From: Epilithonimonas sp. JDS
GTDB lineage: Bacteria > Bacteroidota > Bacteroidia > Flavobacteriales > Weeksellaceae
DNA: 64,000 nucleotides
Reading direction: 5' to 3'
Assembly (NCBI RefSeq): GCF_021261315.1
Contig: NZ_JAJSAX010000004.1
Coordinates: 274,191-338,190 of the forward strand
Shown here piece by piece: positions 17,770-25,453 of the stretch. The notes under the pieces were generated by a model that worked only from the letters and a program-made list of their open reading frames with translations, had not been told where the DNA came from and did no database searches. The first letter of the stretch is position 1. Each line of letters opens with the position of its first letter. A program made the position numbers and the translations under genes.

Positions 17770-18843
17770 ATGGCACACAATTTAAATTTCAATAACAGAA
17801 CAGGAAAATATTCATTTATCAGCGTAAAGGAAAAAGCATGGCACAACCTGGGGCAGATCGTACAGGAGTACCCCACAAGTGAAGAGGCTATAAAATTTGC
17901 AGGACTTGACTACGAGGTCGAAAAGTCTCCTCTATTTACAAAAGGTGCAGGCATCATAGAAAATGACAACGGCATAGAAATGATCGATTCACAATTGGAA
18001 GTTCCCAACTACTTTGCCAATATACGAACTGATAACAACACCGTTTTAGGTGTCGTTGGAAAAGATTACCATATCGTACAAAACCGTGAAGCCTTTTCAT
18101 TTTTTGATGCTATAGTAGGCAGTGGAAAAGGAATTTTATACGAGACCGCAGGAGCTTTGGGAAATGGCGAAAGAATTTTTATTACCGCCAAACTACCCGA
18201 TTATATTCGTGTTGGCAACGGTGACGATATTACAGAAAAATACATTTTCCTTACCACCTCCCACGATGGAAGCGGAAGCATTACCGCCGCCTTTACCCCT
18301 GTTCGCATTGTCTGTCAAAATACCTTAAACGCTTCGCTAAAAAATATGAGCAATGTGGTGCGGATCAGACATACCGCAGGAGCAAAACAACGCTTGGAAG
18401 ATGCCCACAAATTGATGGGACTAGCCAATAAATTAAGTAATGAATTGGAAAACACTTTTAATCATTGGGCAAAAATAACGGTTGGTGATGATGAAATGAA
18501 GAAGCTGATCCAATTGGCACTCTGCCCCAACAAGGAAACCTTGCAACATTTGCAGAAAGGAAATTCTGAGGAATTGTCAACTGTTTTTAAAAATACCGTT
18601 GATGATGCATTTGCCTACGCCATGATCAGCGAAAGCCAGCAAATGGATACAACCAAAGGTACTTTGTTTGGCGCTTACAATGCTGTTACAGGATATTTTC
18701 AGAATGTCAGAAATTACAAGGACAACGAAGCCAAACTTCAATCCATTGTCTTAGGAGGGACGGCACAATTAAAGTCTAAAAAGGCTTTTGACCTATGTCA
18801 AAATTTCGCCCGATTTGGCGCAGAAACTATAATCATGAATTAA
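17770..18843 (+). CDS. DUF932 domain-containing protein
   Basis: This 357-residue protein of the phage/plasmid-like DUF932 family has the typical N-terminus MAHNLNFNNRTGKYSFISVKEKAWHNLG. The core contains VVGKDYHIVQNREAFSFFDAI, ETAGALGNGERIFITAKLP and FTPVRIVCQNTLNASL. DUF932 proteins are common on plasmids, phages and ICEs; their biochemical role is not settled. It lies 42 bases after ssb and is likely part of the same transcript. Length is normal for the family and no damage is seen. Confidence 0.9.
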   Translation: MAHNLNFNNRTGKYSFISVKEKAWHNLGQIVQEYPTSEEAIKFAGLDYEVEKSPLFTKGAGIIENDNGIEMIDSQLEVPNYFANIRTDNNTVLGVVGKDYHIVQNREAFSFFDAIVGSGKGILYETAGALGNGERIFITAKLPDYIRVGNGDDITEKYIFLTTSHDGSGSITAAFTPVRIVCQNTLNASLKNMSNVVRIRHTAGAKQRLEDAHKLMGLANKLSNELENTFNHWAKITVGDDEMKKLIQLALCPNKETLQHLQKGNSEELSTVFKNTVDDAFAYAMISESQQMDTTKGTLFGAYNAVTGYFQNVRNYKDNEAKLQSIVLGGTAQLKSKKAFDLCQNFARFGAETIIMN

Positions 18844-18902
18844 CAATGTTTTAAAAATTAAGTACGGGAAATTTAAGTCTCTGCCGTACAGGAGCAACAC
18901 CT

Positions 18903-19346
18903 ATGAAATTCAATATTGTCAACGAGATAAAATTAAGTTATTCAAGAAAAGGTAATTCTGAAAAAATGGTCGGTAGTTCGCGAGATGCCGTTGAGGTCTT
19001 CCGTCAGCATTTCGATCCTGATGAAATGGATTACCGAGAATCATTTTTTGCCCTATACTTAAATCAGGCTCATAAAGTTTTAGGGATAAGGAAAATTTCC
19101 GAATCGGGAATTTCTTCGACGGTTGTCGATGTTCGAATCATCATGCAGGCGGCACTCCTTTGTAATGCTTCGGCTGTTATTTTGGCACACAATCATCCTT
19201 CAGGGAATTTGAAACCTTCCGCTGAGGATCTTAAAATCACGCAGAGCATTAAAAGTGCATCCGAATTCCTAAACATTAAATTACTGGATCATTGCATTCT
19301 GACGTCAACCGGTCATTTATCATTTGCCGACGAAGGTCATCTATAA
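18903..19346 (+). CDS. RadC-like JAB/MPN domain protein
   Basis: This 147-residue protein consists of the RadC JAB domain only. The metal-binding JAMM signature is complete: HNHPSGNLKPSAED near residues 98-111, with the upstream Glu in the YRESFFALYLN segment near residue 42. The usual N-terminal helix-hairpin-helix of chromosomal RadC is absent, as is usual for the short copies on plasmids, phages and ICEs. Its role is probably tied to DNA processing of the element but is not established. A hairpin terminator follows the stop. Confidence 0.9.
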   Translation: MKFNIVNEIKLSYSRKGNSEKMVGSSRDAVEVFRQHFDPDEMDYRESFFALYLNQAHKVLGIRKISESGISSTVVDVRIIMQAALLCNASAVILAHNHPSGNLKPSAEDLKITQSIKSASEFLNIKLLDHCILTSTGHLSFADEGHL

Positions 19347-19366
19347 ATGAATTTATATTAATTGCA

Positions 19367-19402
19367 AAATACACGGCAATAATTTTTATTGTCGTGTATT
19401 TT
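19367..19402 (+). terminator. Hairpin terminator after the radC-like gene
   Basis: AAATACACGGCAAT pairs with TTGTCGTGTATTT across a short AT loop, with one mismatched G-T-type position. The stem ends 56 bases after the radC-like stop codon. Confidence 0.65.
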
Positions 19403-19410
19403 AAGATCGG

Positions 19411-19453
19411 GCGAAAAGACAATTCCTTCCGGTGGTCGGAAACGTCTTTTCGC
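19411..19453. other. Second hairpin between the radC-like gene and traQ
   Basis: GCGAAAAGAC (19411-19420) pairs perfectly with GTCTTTTCGC (19444-19453), and an inner TTCC/GGAA pairing is possible. There is no T run, so this is not an ordinary terminator. The region from 19347 to 19649 contains no gene. It lies downstream of the tra operon, where the CTnDOT family is known to encode the RteR small RNA that represses tra transcription. A comparable RNA here is only a guess. Confidence 0.45.
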
Positions 19454-19604
19454 AGTTTGAATAGATACAACTCCTATGATCACCTCGCTAAAGACCCAAC
19501 GCTTCATAAAAGTTGTGGATCCTAAAAATCGATGTCCTATCGATAGATCGGAGTTGCTAAAATATTTCCTAATTATTTTCCTTGTTTTTATTGTAAATGT
19601 AAAA

Positions 19605-19631
19605 AGCGGCTTGGTTTAAAACCAAGCCGCT
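19605..19631. terminator. Terminator downstream of the tra operon
   Basis: A perfect 13-base inverted repeat, AGCGGCTTGGTTT (19605-19617) and AAACCAAGCCGCT (19619-19631), is placed 19 bases past the stop of traQ on the minus strand. An A-rich stretch to its left gives a U run in the minus-strand transcript. Confidence 0.85.
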
Positions 19632-19649
19632 AGAAGTCAATTAAAAATT

Positions 19650-20090
19650 TTAAGATGCATTGTCAAATTCAAAATCTACTCTTCTTTCATTTCCAAAACT
19701 ATCCTTGATCCAAATACTGACCTGATGGGATTCTTGAGCTTTAGATGTATAGTAAAGCCTGAATTCCTTTTGCTTCAATGGATACTCATCATTCTGGAGA
19801 TATGGTGGGTCATTGTAATGTTGGAGTTGACCAGATCCTTCGTATTGAAAATAACGGAGGCTGTAAGTTGTCCCACTGAAATCGGAAGAAGTCAAGAGTG
19901 AGATCCGGATCTCCACCGTTTCATTTTCGGCTATTTTCCCAGGAACAGGCATTACTTGAACCTCAAAGGGAAAGTCCTGCTGAATCTCCAGACCCTTGTC
20001 CTCACAAGAAGTGAATACCAGACCGATCAGTAAAACCACCATCGGAAACTTGAATAATTTCAAGACATTATTGTTTATGACATTTTTCAT
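19650..20090 (-). CDS. traQ: Conjugative element protein TraQ (DUF3872), lipoprotein
   Basis: This 146-residue protein has an N-terminal membrane segment and lipobox (VVLLIGLVFTSCED), so it is likely anchored in the envelope. The rest is a single beta-rich domain typical of DUF3872, the TraQ protein of Bacteroides-type conjugative transposons. It is the last gene of the tra operon, 11 bases after traO, with a strong terminator beyond it. traP, the primase gene often found between traO and traQ, is absent. Its exact task in the mating apparatus is unknown. Confidence 0.9.
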   Translation of the reverse strand: MKNVINNNVLKLFKFPMVVLLIGLVFTSCEDKGLEIQQDFPFEVQVMPVPGKIAENETVEIRISLLTSSDFSGTTYSLRYFQYEGSGQLQHYNDPPYLQNDEYPLKQKEFRLYYTSKAQESHQVSIWIKDSFGNERRVDFEFDNAS

Positions 20091-20101
20091 TTATAAGTTT
20101 T

Positions 20102-20662
20102 TTAAAAGTTAAATCGCAATCCAAATCCAAATAGAGCTTGAAACTGACCAAGCTGACTTTTCTGCAAATAACGCAGCTGCCCATTGACCAGAAAGACCAA
20201 ATGATGTGTAAGATAACTTTCCAAGGATAGTTTTCCACTTACACCGTAAATGAAATTACTGGTGGAATTAAGCATTGAGCCGTCGTATAGAATTTCAGTC
20301 CCTCTATTAATCTGCTCATATCCTACTAGCCCACCAATGCCAAGATTGACATTGAGATTTCGCATCAGATCTCCCCACATATAGAAGCTGTAGCCTCCGT
20401 TGAAAGAGAAAGTATCGATCGGGATATCGTAACGGGCATACTCGTAATACTTTCTGCTGTATTCGGCCAGTCCGAAAAGATAATTTCCATTTTTAGTGTA
20501 AGAAATAAGACCTGCACCTAAACCGTAATTTCGCTTTTCAGGAGACTTCGGAAATACCGAATATGAAATTTCGAATCCTTTTTGCTTGGGGATCATTTGC
20601 TGTGCAAAAGAATCAATACTAATGAGGACCAGCATTGCTGTCGCTAAAATTAAATGCTTCAT
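20102..20662 (-). CDS. traO: Conjugal transfer protein TraO
   Basis: This 186-residue protein has a Sec signal peptide (MKHLILATAMLVLISIDSFAQQ). The mature part is rich in alternating beta strands ending in an aromatic residue (FGLGLRFNF-type C-terminus), as in small outer-membrane beta-barrels. TraO belongs to the mating-pair formation set of Bacteroides-type elements and is expected in the outer membrane. It starts 1 base after the stop of traN, indicating translational coupling. Confidence 0.9.
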   Translation of the reverse strand: MKHLILATAMLVLISIDSFAQQMIPKQKGFEISYSVFPKSPEKRNYGLGAGLISYTKNGNYLFGLAEYSRKYYEYARYDIPIDTFSFNGGYSFYMWGDLMRNLNVNLGIGGLVGYEQINRGTEILYDGSMLNSTSNFIYGVSGKLSLESYLTHHLVFLVNGQLRYLQKSQLGQFQALFGFGLRFNF

Positions 20663-20663
20663 A

Positions 20664-21566
20664 TCAATTCGTTTTTATATTCAGTCCACTGATCAGTCTC
20701 GCATTGACAAGCTCTTTATTTTCAAGCTGGATCTTCTGATGCCTTCCGCCATTTTTTTCTAGGATCTCGATCTCCAAAACCTGATCCTTCAGCAGGGTAA
20801 ACTGATCTAATAAATAAACTGCTGCTAGGTCAGAATGATGAGAAACTGTCATTGTTGGAAAATATACTCTGACAGGCTCTAACAGTTTGTCCTGAAGCAC
20901 CGTTCTTTTTAAATTCTTCTTATCGACAATTTTGAAATTAATCAGGTCAATATCGTAAGACACGTTACTTCTGTTTTTAAGCTCCAAGGTGAAATAGAAT
21001 TTGCTGTCATTCACGTGTAATGCCCGAACTGAAAACTGGATTCCATAGCTTTTAGAAGCGATATGCTTTATGGTTCTGTTGGTTTTCTTATACAGAGTTT
21101 GCATTATTAGCTCCGACAAAGAAGATGAACTTCCATTAAGATCTTCAAACAAGACATCCGCAGCATATTGCTTTTCAATGCTCCGTTCCTGCTTTAACAG
21201 ATCATAACTGAGTGCATCCGGATAAGAACTGTAATACACATCAAAATTGTAAAACTTTCCGTCTTCAGTAATGACCGAAAAATTGGTCTCTTCTTCGAAA
21301 TCCCTGACTGCCGACTTGATCCTAAGAACATTTCCGACAGGTTCTGCCTTGTTGGCGATCAGCAGATTACTCCCTAAGTCAACATATCGAATACGGGATG
21401 GAAATAACAGATGTGAGGTCTTATCATAGGTGACCTGTATTTTGTAAGGTTCTATTTTGGCCTCATCCAGTGGCAGATAGGAAGCAGTTGGATCCTGAGC
21501 CTGCGATCTGCCTGAAAAGAGCAGAAATACGATTATCAATAGATAATTGCTTTTTATTTTATTCAT
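20664..21566 (-). CDS. traN: Conjugative transposon protein TraN (DUF4138, VirB9-like)
   Basis: This 300-residue periplasmic or outer-membrane-associated protein has a signal peptide (MNKIKSNYLLIIVFLLFSGRSQAQ). The N-terminal half has the KIQVTYDKTSHLLFPSRIRYVDLGS strand pattern of TraN, and the C-terminal half is beta-rich. By position and domain it corresponds to the VirB9 component of the outer-membrane core complex. It follows traM by 17 bases and precedes traO by 1 base. Confidence 0.92.
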   Translation of the reverse strand: MNKIKSNYLLIIVFLLFSGRSQAQDPTASYLPLDEAKIEPYKIQVTYDKTSHLLFPSRIRYVDLGSNLLIANKAEPVGNVLRIKSAVRDFEEETNFSVITEDGKFYNFDVYYSSYPDALSYDLLKQERSIEKQYAADVLFEDLNGSSSSLSELIMQTLYKKTNRTIKHIASKSYGIQFSVRALHVNDSKFYFTLELKNRSNVSYDIDLINFKIVDKKNLKRTVLQDKLLEPVRVYFPTMTVSHHSDLAAVYLLDQFTLLKDQVLEIEILEKNGGRHQKIQLENKELVNARLISGLNIKTN

Positions 21567-21583
21567 TTTATTGTTTTAATTGA

Positions 21584-22882
21584 TTATAATTTTGGTACAA
21601 GAAAAACCTGATGTCCCGCTTTAACCTTTATTTTTTGTTGTCTGACCTGTTTCTGGAAATAGCCTGACAACCCCTGCAGCACACCCCTGCTCAAATCCGC
21701 TGCGATCTGCTGACCTGCCGACTGCGTCATCATAATATTGGTACCTGAAGTTTGTCCCATGCTACCCACTATATCAGTCACAGCATTTTGTTCCGGTGAG
21801 TACGGAACATACAGGCCGATCTGACCATCATTATCATAAACATTAATCTCTACAGGATAAATGCTCCCGTGATACTCGATTGATGAAATTTTCAACTGCA
21901 GTCTCCCTCCCTGGAATTTGCCACTAGCTTTCAGCAATGTTCCACTGGGAATTTCTGTACGACCTACAATCATATTTTCAGAAAGCCTGATGGGTAATAG
22001 ACTTTCATTGGTTATTGTCATTGATTGCTGAACCATCCCTCGAATAGCATTCTTTGCTTGTCCTGTAGCATCGGTGTCATCTTGAATTCCGAACATTATT
22101 CTACGATCATCAAGTCCAGCAAGCAACGCGCTGTCCGATGGCTCCCTGTATAAAGAAGAGACAATATTTATGTGAGCTGATTTTACTGCTGTGAGCTGTA
22201 CTTTATTTCCGGAAGGCTGCTTCACGTCGTCTTCCTCTGGTACAGGATCTTCCTGTTTATTACTTTGAGGTAGGTATTTCGCAGCCATTTGATAGGATTT
22301 TTCCATCAGCTCTAATTGATCACTGACACCAAGACTTGAAGGCGAAGTATTGTTCTGCAAAGCTTCATTCTTCAACCTGGAAATTTCTTTTCTAAGATTA
22401 TTCACTTCCTGATCATCTCTATTGTAGAAGGAACTTAAGGTCTGTTGCGCATTGTGATAGCTGTTGACTGCATTCTGATCCGCTTGGGGTAAACCGTTTG
22501 GATGACCTGGCAATGGCGTCTGATCAGAATTCCGACCTATATTGTTGGTGTCACTCCAATAATCTGATAATGTCGTCATCGCATTTCTCTTTTCTTCATT
22601 TTTCTGTTCCAACAACTGCTGTTCGTAAGCCTTTTGTTTGTCAGATTGCAGTTGATCGTCCTTTGCCTGTGGTATCCCTGCATTAAAGCCTGGATTATCT
22701 GTAATTTTATTGTCCTTTGGTCTGAAAATGAGGTAAAAGCAACCGGCACAAATTGCGGCCATCAGTAAATAGATCAGGGGTTTCTTAATATGCTCCCACT
22801 TTACATTTTGGAGGCCTTGTAATCCCTGTTCTAATTGTGGTGAATCACCTTCAGTGATCTTGATTTTATTTGAATCTCTCAT
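21584..22882 (-). CDS. traM: Conjugative transposon protein TraM (VirB10-like)
   Basis: The protein has 432 residues. A short cytosolic tail is followed by one transmembrane helix (PLIYLLMAAICAGCFYLIF, residues about 33-51). Then come a long Gln/Asn-rich, partly coiled periplasmic region, and a C-terminal domain of about 180 residues with ENMIVGRTEIPSGTLLKASGKF and VKAGHQVFLVPKL. It is the TraM/VirB10 analogue that spans the periplasm and links the inner-membrane ATPases to the outer-membrane pore. Length and architecture are normal. Confidence 0.93.
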   Translation of the reverse strand: MRDSNKIKITEGDSPQLEQGLQGLQNVKWEHIKKPLIYLLMAAICAGCFYLIFRPKDNKITDNPGFNAGIPQAKDDQLQSDKQKAYEQQLLEQKNEEKRNAMTTLSDYWSDTNNIGRNSDQTPLPGHPNGLPQADQNAVNSYHNAQQTLSSFYNRDDQEVNNLRKEISRLKNEALQNNTSPSSLGVSDQLELMEKSYQMAAKYLPQSNKQEDPVPEEDDVKQPSGNKVQLTAVKSAHINIVSSLYREPSDSALLAGLDDRRIMFGIQDDTDATGQAKNAIRGMVQQSMTITNESLLPIRLSENMIVGRTEIPSGTLLKASGKFQGGRLQLKISSIEYHGSIYPVEINVYDNDGQIGLYVPYSPEQNAVTDIVGSMGQTSGTNIMMTQSAGQQIAADLSRGVLQGLSGYFQKQVRQQKIKVKAGHQVFLVPKL

Positions 22883-22916
22883 CGGTCGGCTTTTTAATGG
22901 TTGAACGTTCTTTGTT

Positions 22917-23156
22917 TTATTGTGCTGGTTTTTTCACAGTTATATGATCTGAAATGGTCATAATATGACTGATCGAAATGGTATTGGAATTATTTCCGGT
23001 TGTGTGAAAAATGCTGATAAGCATTAGCAGCGTGATAACAGCATAGCCTGCAAAAAACAGCTTGGTCAAAAACCTCTGTCGTTCCGCCGGGATCGACTTC
23101 CATTTTTTGTCTGCACTCAAAGTAAAGTGCTCTATTTTATCCCTTAATTTTTTCAT
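22917..23156 (-). CDS. traL: Conjugal transfer protein TraL-like, small membrane protein
   Basis: This 79-residue protein has one membrane helix (KLFFAGYAVITLLMLISIF, residues about 32-50), a basic cytosolic N-terminus and a short periplasmic tail. The position between traK and traM and the size fit TraL (DUF3989) of Bacteroides-type elements. Sequence similarity alone would be weak; the call rests mainly on gene order. Confidence 0.85.
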   Translation of the reverse strand: MKKLRDKIEHFTLSADKKWKSIPAERQRFLTKLFFAGYAVITLLMLISIFHTTGNNSNTISISHIMTISDHITVKKPAQ

Positions 23157-23167
23157 TGCTCTGGATT

Positions 23168-23791
23168 TTAACGTTCAACGGTTTCAACATCTTTGTTTTC
23201 AATGACATTAAACTTCTCGATCGTAAATCCTTGTGGATTGCTGTCTGATCTCACTGAATTTACTAAGGAACAGTTGGTGATCAGACTTCGTATCGTCAGA
23301 TTGCTGGATCGGATAATGAACTGTCTTGCAAAGGTCTTGACTGAATATGGGTAATTGTTAAAATCAGCCACAACACTGTCAACCTCTATCCTCTGCTGAA
23401 TATTCCCTGAGATGATCCGGTTGTAATAGCCTTTCTCCTGCAGGTCCTTGTAGTAATCGAATGCTGACTGGTCTGCCAGATTAAAGGCTCTTTTGACATT
23501 GCTTTCAATAGCATTTTTATCGGGTGCCACGGTAAAGAACAGCTCGTGAAAACGCCTTACATGCTCCCTCGCTTCTACAGGCCTGTTGATCGACATATCC
23601 TGAGACAGCGCTACCATCAGTGATTTGCCGTTATCCAAGACGTATATCTTCTGTCGCTGATCTTCTGCAAACTGATAGGACTTGAAAACGACCACACCAA
23701 CCACAGCAAAGCATAACACTGCAAAAACAAACGTAAATAAGCGGATCTGTTTGAAGCTGCTTTCTATATTTCTTAAAGTTTTGAATTCCAT
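23168..23791 (-). CDS. traK: Conjugative transposon protein TraK (VirB8-like)
   Basis: This 207-residue inner-membrane protein starts MEFKTLRNIESSFKQIRLFTFVFAVLCFAVVGVVVFKS. It has a short cytosolic tail, one membrane helix (about 18-38) and a periplasmic NTF2-like domain. The segment REHVRRFHELFFTVAPDKNAIESNVKRAFNL is characteristic of TraK. It is the VirB8-type assembly factor of the mating apparatus. The gene order traI-traJ-traK-traL is conserved here. Confidence 0.93.
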   Translation of the reverse strand: MEFKTLRNIESSFKQIRLFTFVFAVLCFAVVGVVVFKSYQFAEDQRQKIYVLDNGKSLMVALSQDMSINRPVEAREHVRRFHELFFTVAPDKNAIESNVKRAFNLADQSAFDYYKDLQEKGYYNRIISGNIQQRIEVDSVVADFNNYPYSVKTFARQFIIRSSNLTIRSLITNCSLVNSVRSDSNPQGFTIEKFNVIENKDVETVER

Positions 23792-23802
23792 TGCTTAAGT
23801 AT

Positions 23803-24795
23803 TTATTTTAATAATCTTCCTGAGATATTACCTGTGGCACTACCTGCTGCTGCCCCTGCAATATTGCCTGATTTTGTAGCGGTCTGGTTGACGTTCCTCA
23901 TAAAATTACCGGCACCTCCTGCCTGAATGACCCATCCCGTAACCGTTGGAACCGTAAAGTATCCTATGACTCCGATGATCATATAGATGATGTAAACCGT
24001 ATTGGAGGTATCAGGAATGAAATTCGGGTCTGCCAGCATCTCAATATCCCGCTCCAAAATGAGCGATTGAATTTTGGCCAGAATTGAACTGAAAATATCA
24101 GCCACCGGTAACCACAGATATACACTGATGTACCTGGTAAGCCATTGGGTCAACGTGGTCTGAAATCCATCCCATACTGAAATGGCAAAGGCAATCGGTC
24201 CCAAAATGGAAAGAACAATGAGAAAGAAGGTTCGGATCGTATCAATGACCAGAGCTGCGGACTGGAACAGGATCTCCAGAAACTCACGAAAACCATCCCT
24301 AATATCTTTCTTGATGTCAAAAATTTCTCTTTCGATGTACATTCCGGACATCGTCACCAGGTCTGACGGCGACCATCCCAGTTCATCAAGTTTTTTATCA
24401 AATTCCTCATCTGATATCAGATAGGCCATTTCGGGATTCCTCAGCATAGCCTCCCGCTCCAAAAGATCTTTCTTCTGTTGCAAATCGTTGAGATCTAAAA
24501 CCTGATCTTCCAGCATCGAATGACTTCCCTGAACGATTGGGCTCAAAACCCCATTGATACTACCCAATACCAAAGTTGAGAAGAACATAATGCAGATACC
24601 GACGGCAAAAGGTCTGAGCATTGGAAACAGATCGATCGGTTCCGCACGACTGAGCGACTGCCATACCTTGATGGCCACATAGAACAGTGCTCCCAGCCCT
24701 GCGACACCCTTTGCCACGGCAGCCATGTCGGCACACAATGGCATCATCTCATCATAAACTGAACGAAGGACTTCGTGTAGATTGGTAGGTTCCAT
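23803..24795 (-). CDS. traJ: Conjugative transposon protein TraJ (VirB6-like)
   Basis: This 330-residue polytopic inner-membrane protein begins LHEVLRSVYDEMMPLCADMAAVAKGVAGLGALFYV. At least five hydrophobic segments are visible: GLGALFYVAIKVW, AVGICIMFFSTLVL, TFFLIVLSILGPIAFAISVW, YISVYLWLPVADIF and IIYMIIGVIGYF. The C-terminus is Gly/Ala-rich. It corresponds to the VirB6-type channel component. The gene begins one base after the stop of traI, pointing to coupled translation. Confidence 0.93.
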   Translation of the reverse strand: MEPTNLHEVLRSVYDEMMPLCADMAAVAKGVAGLGALFYVAIKVWQSLSRAEPIDLFPMLRPFAVGICIMFFSTLVLGSINGVLSPIVQGSHSMLEDQVLDLNDLQQKKDLLEREAMLRNPEMAYLISDEEFDKKLDELGWSPSDLVTMSGMYIEREIFDIKKDIRDGFREFLEILFQSAALVIDTIRTFFLIVLSILGPIAFAISVWDGFQTTLTQWLTRYISVYLWLPVADIFSSILAKIQSLILERDIEMLADPNFIPDTSNTVYIIYMIIGVIGYFTVPTVTGWVIQAGGAGNFMRNVNQTATKSGNIAGAAAGSATGNISGRLLK

Positions 24796-24796
24796 C

Positions 24797-25429
24797 TTAC
24801 CAGTATTTTTGATTTGAAGTTCCGTAAAGATCCAAGACCCTTTGGGTATTGTTCTGTTTTTTTGCTCTCAAGTAGCTTACAGAGATATTCTTGTTCGTGT
24901 AGTAGCGCACCAGATTATGATATTCCTTCACTTCTTTGTAAACCCGGTCGACCACGTCCATTCTTTCTTTATCATTGAGCGAAAGTCCATTGGCTGTAAT
25001 GATCTGCTGTAATTCTTTAAGAAGTTCGGTGCTTTCTGTTAGAAGCGCGGAATAGCCGTTTGCAATAGCCGTAAGCTCCTGAGCATTGAAGTTGGGATCG
25101 TTAAGCATCTTACTGAAATTGGTAACGTAGATCTCTGAGACATCGCCGACCATCAAGACGGTCTGCTGCACCTTCCTGGCATCTTTGACCAGATTGTTGA
25201 TAGACTTCAGCTTGTCATAATATTCCTTGCCCTGTTCATATACTTTCTTCACTTCGTTGAAGTTCTTGACAACATTGGAAACCGTTGATGAGGTCTGCAC
25301 GATCTCATTGGCAGAATTGAGGATTCCGGATGCCAGGTTGGCCGGATCGGTCACTACAAATTGTGCCTTTGCATAGTTGGCGGTAGCGAAAATGGCTACC
25401 ATTGCTGTTTTAATGATTAAATTTTTCAT
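24797..25429 (-). CDS. traI: Conjugal transfer protein TraI (DUF4141)
   Basis: This 210-residue secreted periplasmic protein has a signal peptide (MKNLIIKTAMVAIFATANYAKAQ) followed by FVVTDPANLASGILNSANEIVQTSSTVSNVVKNF, the recognisable DUF4141/TraI opening. The rest is alpha-helical with coiled-coil character. It is thought to be the VirB5-like minor component of the Bacteroides-type system. It lies between traG and traJ in the expected order. Confidence 0.92.
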   Translation of the reverse strand: MKNLIIKTAMVAIFATANYAKAQFVVTDPANLASGILNSANEIVQTSSTVSNVVKNFNEVKKVYEQGKEYYDKLKSINNLVKDARKVQQTVLMVGDVSEIYVTNFSKMLNDPNFNAQELTAIANGYSALLTESTELLKELQQIITANGLSLNDKERMDVVDRVYKEVKEYHNLVRYYTNKNISVSYLRAKKQNNTQRVLDLYGTSNQKYW

Positions 25430-25453
25430 TGTCGTAAATTTTAAATGATTGAA

